DNA from: SAR202 cluster bacterium
GTDB lineage: Bacteria > Chloroflexota > Dehalococcoidia > UBA3495
Direction: 5' to 3'
Length of the DNA: 12,045 bases
Assembly: GCA_009392075.1 (NCBI GenBank)
Contig: VFHG01000177.1
Location: 1-12,045, forward strand
Below, in pieces: positions 1-6,097 of the stretch. Within the stretch, counting starts at the first letter, position 1; the number at the start of each line of letters is the position of its first letter. Both the position numbers and the translations under genes were made by a program. Below the pieces are notes generated by a model. It was not told the DNA's origin and did no database searches. It worked only from the letters and a program-made list of their open reading frames with translations.

Positions 1-224
1 GCAAGTCGGACGCCGTAGCAGAGCACATCGCTAAACTCGACGAAGCCCACTACGTAGCCATCACCACCGGCGCCTATGACGTGTTCATCTGGGCCGGACT
101 GGAATCGGCGGAGGGCCTGGGCACATTCTTGCGGACAAAGGTCGGAGTCATCGACGGAGTCCAACGCACCGAAACCTTTGTGAACCTTTCTATTAAAAAG
201 CGCACTTACGGCCTAGTTCTCTAA
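1..224 (+). CDS. Lrp/AsnC-family regulator, C-terminal RAM domain (5' partial)
   Basis: Only the last 73 codons are present; the gene begins before the window. The reading frame starting at base 3 is open to TAA 222-224. The translation fits the ligand-binding RAM (AsnC_trans_reg) domain of Lrp/AsnC regulators: a beta strand YVAITTG followed by the AYD turn and FIWAGL, a helix SAEGLGTFLRTKV, then GVIDGVQRTETFVNLSIKK, which is the family's usual 'pGV..tet..vl...k' end. This domain normally forms the oligomer interface and binds amino acids or other small ligands. The DNA-binding half is not visible, so this could be a full Lrp-type regulator or a stand-alone RAM-domain protein. The last ten codons lie in a sequence duplicated directly downstream. 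A terminator follows at 288-316. Confidence 0.72.
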   Translation, partial: KSDAVAEHIAKLDEAHYVAITTGAYDVFIWAGLESAEGLGTFLRTKVGVIDGVQRTETFVNLSIKKRTYGLVL

Positions 225-259
225 AACGCAAAAAGCGCACCTACGGCCTAGTTCTCTAA
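195..259 (+). repeat. Direct repeat duplicating the regulator's 3' end and stop codon
   Basis: A 30-base unit at 195-224 (encoding KKRTYGLVL and TAA) recurs at 230-259 with one mismatch, T206 versus C241, and a 35-base period. The mismatch would be synonymous (ACT/ACC, Thr). The second copy lies after the stop and 35 is not a multiple of three, so it is not translated as part of the gene. It looks like a local tandem duplication of the gene end. Confidence 0.9.
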
Positions 260-287
260 GCTAGCGGCCCAGCCACAGAAAAAAGCT

Positions 288-316
288 AAAACCACCGCCT
301 AAACCGCGGTGGTTTT
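288..316 (+). terminator. Rho-independent-type terminator after the Lrp/AsnC gene
   Basis: An 11-bp perfect stem pairs 288-298 (AAAACCACCGC) with 306-316 (GCGGTGGTTTT), with a 7-base loop. The stem ends in four T's followed by CCTTT. Flanking A and T runs make it workable in both directions. It lies 63 bases after the regulator stop and before the ferredoxin promoter, separating the two transcription units. Confidence 0.85.
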
Positions 317-354
317 CCTTTGCCCAGCCTGGTTTGAACGAAAGGGAAGAGGCG

Positions 355-382
355 TTGCAATGGCGTCGGGCTATGCTATAAT
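355..382 (+). promoter_or_regulatory. Sigma70-type promoter with extended -10 for the ferredoxin gene
   Basis: A -35-like TTGCAA (355-360) and a perfect TATAAT (377-382) are 16 bases apart. TGC directly before the -10 gives an extended -10 (TGnTATAAT). The expected transcription start is near 389, giving an untranslated leader of about 80 bases before the ferredoxin start codon. Confidence 0.75.
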
Positions 383-468
383 TCCAGTGCATTTTTCGCC
401 AGCCGCAGCCAGGCGTGACAGCGCCAACGCGGACTGACTCCGGAATTGAATCAAAGGAGCCTCTCACC

Positions 469-738
469 ATGACCTACATCATCGTCGAACCTTGCGTAGG
501 GCTTAAGGATTCGGCTTGTGTCGATGTTTGCCCCGTAGACTGCATCTATACCCGTGACGAAGACGATATGTATTACATCAGCCCGGACGAGTGCATCGAC
601 TGCGCCGCCTGTGAGCCCGTCTGCCCCGTCACGGCCATCTTCGCAGAGGATGCGGTTCCCGCTGAGTGGTCCGATTACATCGCCAAGAACTACGACTACT
701 TCAAGAATGTCGACCCCTCTGAGATGAAGCGTAAGTAA
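469..738 (+). CDS. 7Fe-type ferredoxin ([3Fe-4S][4Fe-4S])
   Basis: Small soluble electron carrier of 89 residues. The first cysteine group is C9-x7-C17-x3-C21-P and C25; the second is C42-x2-C45-x2-C48-x3-C52-P. The first group lacks a Cys at the usual second ligand position (Leu12), the arrangement of Azotobacter- and FdxA-type 7Fe ferredoxins. There C9, C17, C21 and C52 equivalents fit the paired-cluster layout with a 3Fe centre and C25, C42, C45 and C48 bind the 4Fe centre. The acidic C-terminal tail is short (family members are often about 105-115 residues). The start at 469 is preferred because AAAGGAG (453-459) lies 9 bases upstream and the protein then opens MTYIIVEPC, the normal family N-terminus; an upstream in-frame ATG at 415 would add an unrelated 18-residue extension. 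It is monocistronic, between its own promoter and terminator. The redox partner is not evident. Confidence 0.93.
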   Translation: MTYIIVEPCVGLKDSACVDVCPVDCIYTRDEDDMYYISPDECIDCAACEPVCPVTAIFAEDAVPAEWSDYIAKNYDYFKNVDPSEMKRK

Positions 739-804
739 AACCCTACTCCGCCGGTCCACGGCAGACTTGAGCAAGCCCAGGACCGGCCATCTGGGACCGA
801 GACC

Positions 805-841
805 ATAAAACCTTTAAAGGGTCGCCCTTTAAAGGTTTTAT
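805..841 (+). terminator. Perfect 17-bp hairpin terminator after ferredoxin
   Basis: Bases 805-821 pair perfectly with 825-841 around a TCG loop. The stem is A/T-rich at its base (ATAAAACC / GGTTTTAT) and closes with GGG/CCC. The symmetry suggests it can work in either direction. It sits 66 bases after the ferredoxin stop. The following 140 bases up to aconitase show no convincing sigma70 promoter. Confidence 0.85.
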
Positions 842-981
842 ATCGTCAAACAGTGATTTTAGTTTCCGATTTAGGACCGGTATCGATGGGATGTTTGGGT
901 TGGGGAGGAGCTGGGATCGCAAGACGAACGGTTGCCTGTAAATTATTCGATTTAACCTGATAACACGGCTAGGAGCCATAT

Positions 982-3258
982 ATGAACGTCGACTCAACTC
1001 CCCAATTCGTAGAAGAAGCCTATAAGAAGATGGAGCGCAACCTGGAGGTTGTCAGGTCACGGTTCAACCGCCCACTGACCCTGGCCGAGAAACTCCTTCT
1101 CGGCCACTTAGACGATGCCCAAGGCGCCGAGCTTGACCCCGGCGAAAGTTACATCATGCTCAACCCTGATCGGGTCGTCCACCAAGACGTGACCGGCCAG
1201 ATGGCGATCTTGCAATTCATGCAGTCCGGGCGAGAAGAAGTTGCCGTGCCAACCACCGTCCACTGCGACCATTTGATCCAGGCTAGGGTCGGCGCTTCAT
1301 CCGACCTTCAAGACGCCCTGAACGAAAGCAGCGAAGTGTTCCAGTTCTTGGAGTCTTCGTGCCGCAAGTACGGCATGGGCTTCTGGAAGCCGGGCTCTGG
1401 CATCATCCACCAGGTCAATCTGGAGAACTACGCCTTCCCTGGCTGCCTGGTCATCGGCACCGACTCCCACACTCCCAACGCCGGCGGTTTGGGCTGTCTG
1501 GCGATCGGTGTTGGCGGTGCGGACGCCGCTGACGTCATGGCTGGCCTACCCTGGGAGGTCAAGTACCCCACTCTGGTGGGCGTACACCTCACCGGTGAGT
1601 TGAGTGGCTGGACCGCCCCTAAAGATGTCATCATCTACCTAGCCGGCGTGCTGACCGTGGCCGGCGGAACCAACGCCATCATCGAATACTTTGGCCCAGG
1701 CGTCAGCTCCATCAGCTGCACCGGCAAGGCCACCATCACCAACATGGGGGCTGAACTCGGCGCGACCGGGGACGTATTCCCCTTCGACGAGCGGATGGTC
1801 ACCTACCTGAAGTCCACACACCGTCCGGAACTGGCCGAACTGGCTGAGAAGTACAAGCACCTGCTCACCTCCGACCCTGAGGTGGAGAAAGACCCTGCCC
1901 AGTACTACGACCGCATCGTGGAGATCGATCTCTCCAAGCTGGAGCCTCAGATCACCGGACCCCACTCCCCTGACCGCGCCCGGCCCATCTCAGCTATGGC
2001 CAAAGAGGTCAAGGAAGAGGGCTTCCCGGACAAAGTATCCGTGGCCCTGGTCGGCAGTTGCACCAACTCATCTTATGAAGACATGAGCCGCTGTGCCGAT
2101 GTGGCCAATCAGGCCGCGGCGCACGGTCTCAAGTCCGTCTCAGAATTCATGATTACCCCAGGTTCGGAGCAGGTACGTGCGACCATCTCCCGGGACGGCC
2201 AACAGGCGGCCTTGGAAGCCCTGGGCGGCACGGTCTTAGCCAACGCCTGCGGCCCTTGCATCGGCCAATGGAAGCGAGACGAGGTGCCGGAGGGCGAACC
2301 GAACTCCATCGTCACCTCTTACAACCGCAACTTTCCCAAGCGAAACGATGCCAACTCCGGCACCATGAATTTCATCACGAGCCCAGAATTGGCGGTGGCT
2401 ATGAGCCTGGGCGGAAGCTTGAGCTTCAACCCGCTAACCGACACGCTGACCGGCGCAGACGGCAAAGAATTCATGCTGGAAGCGCCCAAACCAGCCCCTG
2501 AAGTCCCCGCCAACGGGTTTGATCCCGGCGAAGGAAGCTACGTTGCCCCTCCCGAGGACGGCAGCGGCATAACGGTCACGGTGGACCCCAACAGCAACCG
2601 ATTGCAGATCTTGGAGCCGTGGCCCGCATGGGACGGCCAGGATTTCAACAATATGCCGGTGCTGGTCAAAGCTGCCGGAAAGTGCACCACTGACCATATC
2701 TCCCCAGCCGGAGCCTGGCTCCGCTTCCGGGGACACCTGGACAACCTGAGCGACAACATGTTCCTGGGCGCTGTGAACGCATTCACCGACGAGCCGGGCA
2801 CCGGAAGGAATCAACTCTCGGGCGAGCAGATTCAGCCCATCCCTGAGATTGCCAGGGAGTACAAGACGCAGGGCATGCAGTGGATCGCTATCGGCGACAA
2901 CAACTATGGAGAGGGCAGTAGCCGTGAGCACGCCGCCATGTCTCCCCGAATGTTGGGCGCGGCGGCGGTAATCACCCGAAGCTTCGCTAGGATCCACGAG
3001 GCCAACCTGAAGAAGCAGGGCGTGTTGCCCCTGACTTTCGAAGACCCCGGAGATTACGACCGCATCCGAGCCGACGACCGACTAAGCATCATCGGCTTGG
3101 CCAACCTGGCGCCGGGGCAGCCGCTGGTCTGCGTAGTCGCCCACGAGGATGGGGAGGAAGAGCGCATCAATCTCCGCCACACCATGAACCCCGGTCAGAT
3201 CGATTGGTTCAAAGCCGGGTCCGCGATGAACCACATGAAGAACATGGCCGGAAGCTAA
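982..3258 (+). CDS. acn: Aconitate hydratase, mitochondrial-type
   Basis: Converts citrate to isocitrate via cis-aconitate in the TCA cycle using a [4Fe-4S] cluster. The 758-residue length matches the mitochondrial-type aconitase subfamily (about 755-780) rather than bacterial AcnA (about 890) or AcnB. Cluster ligands are visible: C360 in VGSCTNSSYED, and C423 and C426 in ACGPCIGQW. Other active-site elements are H94 in VHCDHLI, D161-S162-H163 in GTDSHTPNAGG, the YNRNFPKRND loop, and the catalytic Ser in GEGSSREHAA (S646, R648). The swivel domain begins at about residue 540, after a linker rich in Pro and Gly. The ATG at 982 has AGGAG (971-975) six bases upstream. No gene adjoins it as an operon partner; a ferredoxin precedes it beyond a terminator and a shared terminator follows. 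No truncation or missing residue was seen. Confidence 0.97.
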   Translation: MNVDSTPQFVEEAYKKMERNLEVVRSRFNRPLTLAEKLLLGHLDDAQGAELDPGESYIMLNPDRVVHQDVTGQMAILQFMQSGREEVAVPTTVHCDHLIQARVGASSDLQDALNESSEVFQFLESSCRKYGMGFWKPGSGIIHQVNLENYAFPGCLVIGTDSHTPNAGGLGCLAIGVGGADAADVMAGLPWEVKYPTLVGVHLTGELSGWTAPKDVIIYLAGVLTVAGGTNAIIEYFGPGVSSISCTGKATITNMGAELGATGDVFPFDERMVTYLKSTHRPELAELAEKYKHLLTSDPEVEKDPAQYYDRIVEIDLSKLEPQITGPHSPDRARPISAMAKEVKEEGFPDKVSVALVGSCTNSSYEDMSRCADVANQAAAHGLKSVSEFMITPGSEQVRATISRDGQQAALEALGGTVLANACGPCIGQWKRDEVPEGEPNSIVTSYNRNFPKRNDANSGTMNFITSPELAVAMSLGGSLSFNPLTDTLTGADGKEFMLEAPKPAPEVPANGFDPGEGSYVAPPEDGSGITVTVDPNSNRLQILEPWPAWDGQDFNNMPVLVKAAGKCTTDHISPAGAWLRFRGHLDNLSDNMFLGAVNAFTDEPGTGRNQLSGEQIQPIPEIAREYKTQGMQWIAIGDNNYGEGSSREHAAMSPRMLGAAAVITRSFARIHEANLKKQGVLPLTFEDPGDYDRIRADDRLSIIGLANLAPGQPLVCVVAHEDGEEERINLRHTMNPGQIDWFKAGSAMNHMKNMAGS

Positions 3259-3321
3259 TCGAAGTAGCTGGTCCCATTCGGAACATCTCAGAATCAGTCA
3301 AACCCAGACTCGGACAACTAA

Positions 3322-3355
3322 AAAGAGGCGTCCCGATCGGCCGGGACGCCTCTTT
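3322..3355. terminator. Bidirectional terminator between aconitase and hemQ-like gene
   Basis: A perfect 14-bp stem pairs 3322-3335 (AAAGAGGCGTCCCG) with 3342-3355 (CGGGACGCCTCTTT) around a 6-base loop. There are A's on the left and T's on the right. It lies between two convergent genes, 63 bases from the aconitase stop and 25 bases from the stop of the minus-strand gene, so it can serve both. Confidence 0.9.
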
Positions 3356-3380
3356 CGTTGTTTCGTGACTCGCAGGTGGG

Positions 3381-4079
3381 TTAGCCGAGATCGTCCAAAC
3401 AGGCCTCCACGGACTTGCTGATGCAGGAGAATATTGGAGTGTCGAGCAGGGTGTAGGGCCTGGCTTTGGACTCTCTAAGGTCCATCACCAGGTCTAGGAA
3501 ATTCGACGGGTTGTCGGTCTCGAACCCCAGCACGAACTCCTGGTCGTCCAGTCCGAAGGAATAAGCTGTGCTGATCTTCACGTCCGGGTACTTGTGCCCG
3601 ATGACGAAGTGCTCGTTCATCAGCGCCTGGCGTTCTTCCTTGGGCAACTGGTACCACTCGTGGGTCTTCACGAATGGGTAGATGAACAGGTACTTCCGGC
3701 CAATGATGCGCATGGTCGCGGAGCCGGTCCCCTCTTGGCCTTCATGCTTATGGTCGTCGATGTAGGGAGACCGGCGGGTCATGGCCAGATAGGAATAGGG
3801 CATGGTCAGATACGGGGCCAGATCAGTGTGGTTAACCCTGGCCATCAGCTCGTTGATGGCTTCCAGTTCTTCGCTCACCTTCCAGAGCAGGAAATCAGCG
3901 TCGCCGCGGGTGCCCACCATGCTGTAGCTGGACATGGACACGCGGTCGGAAAACTCGTTCAGGACCTCGGCGAACTGGGCCTTGCTGTCATGGCGCTCTT
4001 TCTCAGGTAGGAGGCGCCATGCCGGGTCGACCTTAAAGAATGAGTACTTTACGAAATCGCGCCTGACTTGTTCTGTCAT
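3381..4079 (-). CDS. hemQ: Coproheme decarboxylase HemQ (chlorite dismutase family)
   Basis: Predicted to carry out the last step of the coproporphyrin-dependent heme pathway, two peroxide-driven decarboxylations of coproheme to heme b. The protein has 232 residues, in the HemQ range. The C-terminal ferredoxin-like half carries the family core: Y134 in FIYPFVK, W142-Y143, then MNEH with H157, the likely proximal heme ligand, and IGHKYP. Y134 aligns with the radical-forming Tyr and K138 with the substrate-contacting Lys of Gram-positive HemQ; the intervening Met of that motif is Phe136 here. The pattern fits HemQ better than true chlorite dismutase, whose distal Arg motif I do not see. The start has GGAG (complement of 4089-4092) nine bases upstream. 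It is transcribed alone, divergently from the PAL-like gene. No other heme gene is in the window, so the heme role rests on family assignment. Confidence 0.85.
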   Translation of the reverse strand: MTEQVRRDFVKYSFFKVDPAWRLLPEKERHDSKAQFAEVLNEFSDRVSMSSYSMVGTRGDADFLLWKVSEELEAINELMARVNHTDLAPYLTMPYSYLAMTRRSPYIDDHKHEGQEGTGSATMRIIGRKYLFIYPFVKTHEWYQLPKEERQALMNEHFVIGHKYPDVKISTAYSFGLDDQEFVLGFETDNPSNFLDLVMDLRESKARPYTLLDTPIFSCISKSVEACLDDLG

Positions 4080-4210
4080 TTAACCCTGCTCCACGGTGTA
4101 ATGAAAAACCCGCAGACCACCGATGGTACCGGGGGTATCGGGATTCATGATAGCAACGGTCAACTCCCCGTGGCAATGTGACGCCCGCAAATCACTAGGC
4201 TTCCCGACCG

Positions 4211-4238
4211 TTGATTTCCCACCTGTCGGTGCTACAAT
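4211..4238 (+). promoter_or_regulatory. Sigma70-type promoter upstream of the PAL-like gene
   Basis: TTGATT (4211-4216) and TACAAT (4233-4238) are separated by 16 bases. The -10 is followed by CTC, as at the promoter at 8204. Predicted transcription starts near 4245, giving a leader of about 55 bases before the start codon at 4300. It also argues that the upstream in-frame ATG at 4123 is not the real start, because that codon lies before the promoter. Confidence 0.6.
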
Positions 4239-4299
4239 CTCCGAGTGCCCACTGAGGGGCGCAAATCACCAGAACAACGAGAATATTGAGGTTGTAGCA

Positions 4300-5247
4300 A
4301 TGGTAGCTTTAGGGTCAGGCGCTTTCACTTACGAGGTAGAAGAAGGTTGGGGAATCCTTCCCGACGGTTGGTCGTTCAAAGAATGCGCTGCAGTTGGCGT
4401 GGACTCCCAAGACAACGTTTACGTTTTCAATCGGGGCGAGCACCCGATGATCGTCTTTGACAAGGACGGCAATCTCCTCCGTTCTTGGGGCGAGGGAACC
4501 TACCCACGGGCCCACGGCATCACCATGGGGCCGGACGACAGCATCTATCTGACCGACGACGGCGACCACACGGTGCGCAAGTGCAATCTGGACGGCAGCG
4601 TCATCTTCACCTTGGGCATCGCCGGCAAGCCGGCGCCATTCATGAGCGGCGACCCCTTCAACCGCTGCACCCATGTAGCCCTAGACCCTCAGACAGCTGA
4701 ATTCTACGTATCGGACGGCTACGGCAACGCCAGAGTCCATAAATACTCACCGGACGGCAAGCTGCTGTTCTCCTGGGGGGAGTCGGGCACCGGGCCGGGC
4801 CAGTTTAACATTGCCCACAACGTCTGCACCGACAAGGACGGCTGGGTCTACGTGGCTGACCGGGAGAACCAGCGGATACAGGTCTTCGACAAAAACGGCA
4901 AGTTCGAGACCCAGTGGAAGGACATGGCCCGGCCTTGTGGCTTATTTATCGACACCAGCGGAGACCAGCGGGTCTACGTTGGCGAGTTGAGCGCGGCCAT
5001 CGTCCCCAACGAAAAAGCCTCCGGCCTGGGCCCGCGAATCAGTATCATGGACACCAAGGGCAACTACCTAGCCAAGCTGGGCGACGTCCCGGAAGGCGAG
5101 GAACCGGGCACCTTCATCGCCCCCCACGGTGTGTGCATCAACTCCAAGGGCGACATCTTCGTCGGCGAGGTCTCGTGGACCCACACCGGTAGCAGGCTCA
5201 ACCCGCCCCGCGAGGTACGCTCCCTGCAGAAGTTGACCAAGAAGTAG
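4300..5247 (+). CDS. NHL beta-propeller, peptidyl-alpha-hydroxyglycine alpha-amidating lyase-like
   Basis: A 315-residue six-bladed NHL propeller, with blades of the pattern 'G[IV]..d..g.iyv.D..n..v..fd.dG' repeating from about residue 30 to the end. In animal peptide amidation, PAL cleaves peptidyl-hydroxyglycine to an amidated peptide and glyoxylate using a Zn site. The residues at equivalent positions are present here: H72 in AHGIT, H173 in FNIAHNV and H276 in APHGV as the three zinc His, Y141 in SDGYGNARV, and R45 in FNRGEHP. The stretch VADRENQRIQVF is also typical of PAL. The start at 4300 has GAGG (4288-4291) eight bases upstream and follows the promoter at 4211-4238. No signal peptide or membrane segment is visible, so it appears cytoplasmic. 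No hydroxylating (PHM-like) partner lies nearby. The true substrate is unknown; 'PAL-like' describes fold and active site, not proven activity. Confidence 0.8.
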   Translation: MVALGSGAFTYEVEEGWGILPDGWSFKECAAVGVDSQDNVYVFNRGEHPMIVFDKDGNLLRSWGEGTYPRAHGITMGPDDSIYLTDDGDHTVRKCNLDGSVIFTLGIAGKPAPFMSGDPFNRCTHVALDPQTAEFYVSDGYGNARVHKYSPDGKLLFSWGESGTGPGQFNIAHNVCTDKDGWVYVADRENQRIQVFDKNGKFETQWKDMARPCGLFIDTSGDQRVYVGELSAAIVPNEKASGLGPRISIMDTKGNYLAKLGDVPEGEEPGTFIAPHGVCINSKGDIFVGEVSWTHTGSRLNPPREVRSLQKLTKK

Positions 5248-5407
5248 GAATTAGGCGGGCGGCCCTTCGACAATCTCAGGTGAGCGGGTTGGTTCTTGAG
5301 AGGCCTTTACCATATCGCCCCGTTGTCCCTTCCCCCCGCGCACCGGGAAGGCTAGGATGGGGGCTTTCCTCTTCGCATCAGACATTTCACACGGAGCAAA
5401 CACAAAC

Positions 5408-6097
5408 ATGGAAGTAAGACTCGGCAGTTTGGTGCGTGACGCCCAGGAAGCCCAGGGGACGGCAATCATCATTGACGTGTTCCGGGCCTTCACCACCGCG
5501 GCCATCGCCTTTGACCACGGCACCAAGGAGATTACTTTGGTGGCGGAGCCCGAAGAGGCTTTAGAACTTCACCGGCGAGGCATCGGCGATTTCCTCATGG
5601 GCGAGGTTGCAGGCACGCGCCCAGAGGGTTTCGATTTCGGAAATTCCCCCTATGAGATATCCCAGGTCGACCTAGCAGGCAAGACCTTGGTCCAGTCCAC
5701 CAGGGCCGGCACCGTGGGCGTGGCAGCGGCCGTGAACGCCTCGGAGATCTACTTGGGGTCTTTCGTGGTGGCCCAGGCGACGGTGGCTGCCATCAAGGCT
5801 GATGGGGCGGACCTCGTCTCGATCATCGCCATGGGAGACCAGGGTGTGGACCGCTCCGACGAGGACGAGCACTGCGGCATCTATCTACGGAACATCATGG
5901 AAGACCGCGAGCCCGACTTCGATGCCGTTAAGACGCTGATCATGGCTGGCGGGGCAACCCGGAAATTCTTTGACCCCGGCCAACCCCAGTTCCATCCCGA
6001 AGATGTGACATTGGCGTTGGAAATCGACCGCTACGACTTTGCGATGAAAATCAGCCGCGAAGACGGCCTACTAGTCGCCCGCAAGCACGGGGGCTAG
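5408..6097 (+). CDS. comB: 2-phosphosulfolactate phosphatase family protein (ComB-like)
   Basis: ComB hydrolyses 2-phosphosulfolactate to sulfolactate in coenzyme M synthesis in methanogens; many bacteria carry homologues of unproven role. The 229-residue product has the family landmarks in order: IIDVFRAFTTA (residues 21-31), GFDFGNSP (74-81), STRAGT (97-102), and DEDEHCG (151-157), followed by an acidic and basic C-terminal half. The ATG at 5408 is chosen because the family begins just before this strand (MEVRLGSLVRDA) and GGAG (5393-5396) precedes it by 11 bases. An in-frame ATG at 5357, with GGGAAGG five bases upstream, is the alternative and would add 17 residues. It follows the PAL-like gene by 160 bases, so it may be co-transcribed. 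No other coenzyme M gene is nearby. Its stop overlaps the stop of the convergent oxidoreductase. Confidence 0.85.
   Translation: MEVRLGSLVRDAQEAQGTAIIIDVFRAFTTAAIAFDHGTKEITLVAEPEEALELHRRGIGDFLMGEVAGTRPEGFDFGNSPYEISQVDLAGKTLVQSTRAGTVGVAAAVNASEIYLGSFVVAQATVAAIKADGADLVSIIAMGDQGVDRSDEDEHCGIYLRNIMEDREPDFDAVKTLIMAGGATRKFFDPGQPQFHPEDVTLALEIDRYDFAMKISREDGLLVARKHGG

Noticed and set aside
261..470. Minus-strand open frame of 69 codons across the ferredoxin leader
   Set aside because: It overlaps the terminator and the strong plus-strand promoter, has no ribosome binding site and no recognisable protein pattern.
842..981. Possible promoter for aconitase (TTGCCT at 932, TAAATT at 939, GATAAC near 959)
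   Set aside because: No pair of boxes has acceptable spacing and match; only the AGGAG ribosome binding site is supportable.
2434..2997. Long minus-strand open frame of 187 codons inside aconitase
   Set aside because: It is antisense to a highly conserved coding region and has no family resemblance; explained by codon bias of the aconitase gene.
4120..4141. Imperfect inverted repeat CCGAT...ATCGG between the divergent hemQ-like and PAL-like genes
   Set aside because: The stem needs a 3-base bulge and is short; no regulator family could be tied to it.
4134..4164. Minus-strand TTGACC / GATACC as a promoter for the hemQ-like gene
   Set aside because: The spacing is 19 bases and the -10 is poor, so it is not strong enough to list.
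4186..4269. Direct repeat CGCAAATCAC at 4186-4195 and 4260-4269 flanking the promoter
   Set aside because: Ten bases with 64 between copies and no further copies; could be an operator pair, but chance cannot be excluded.
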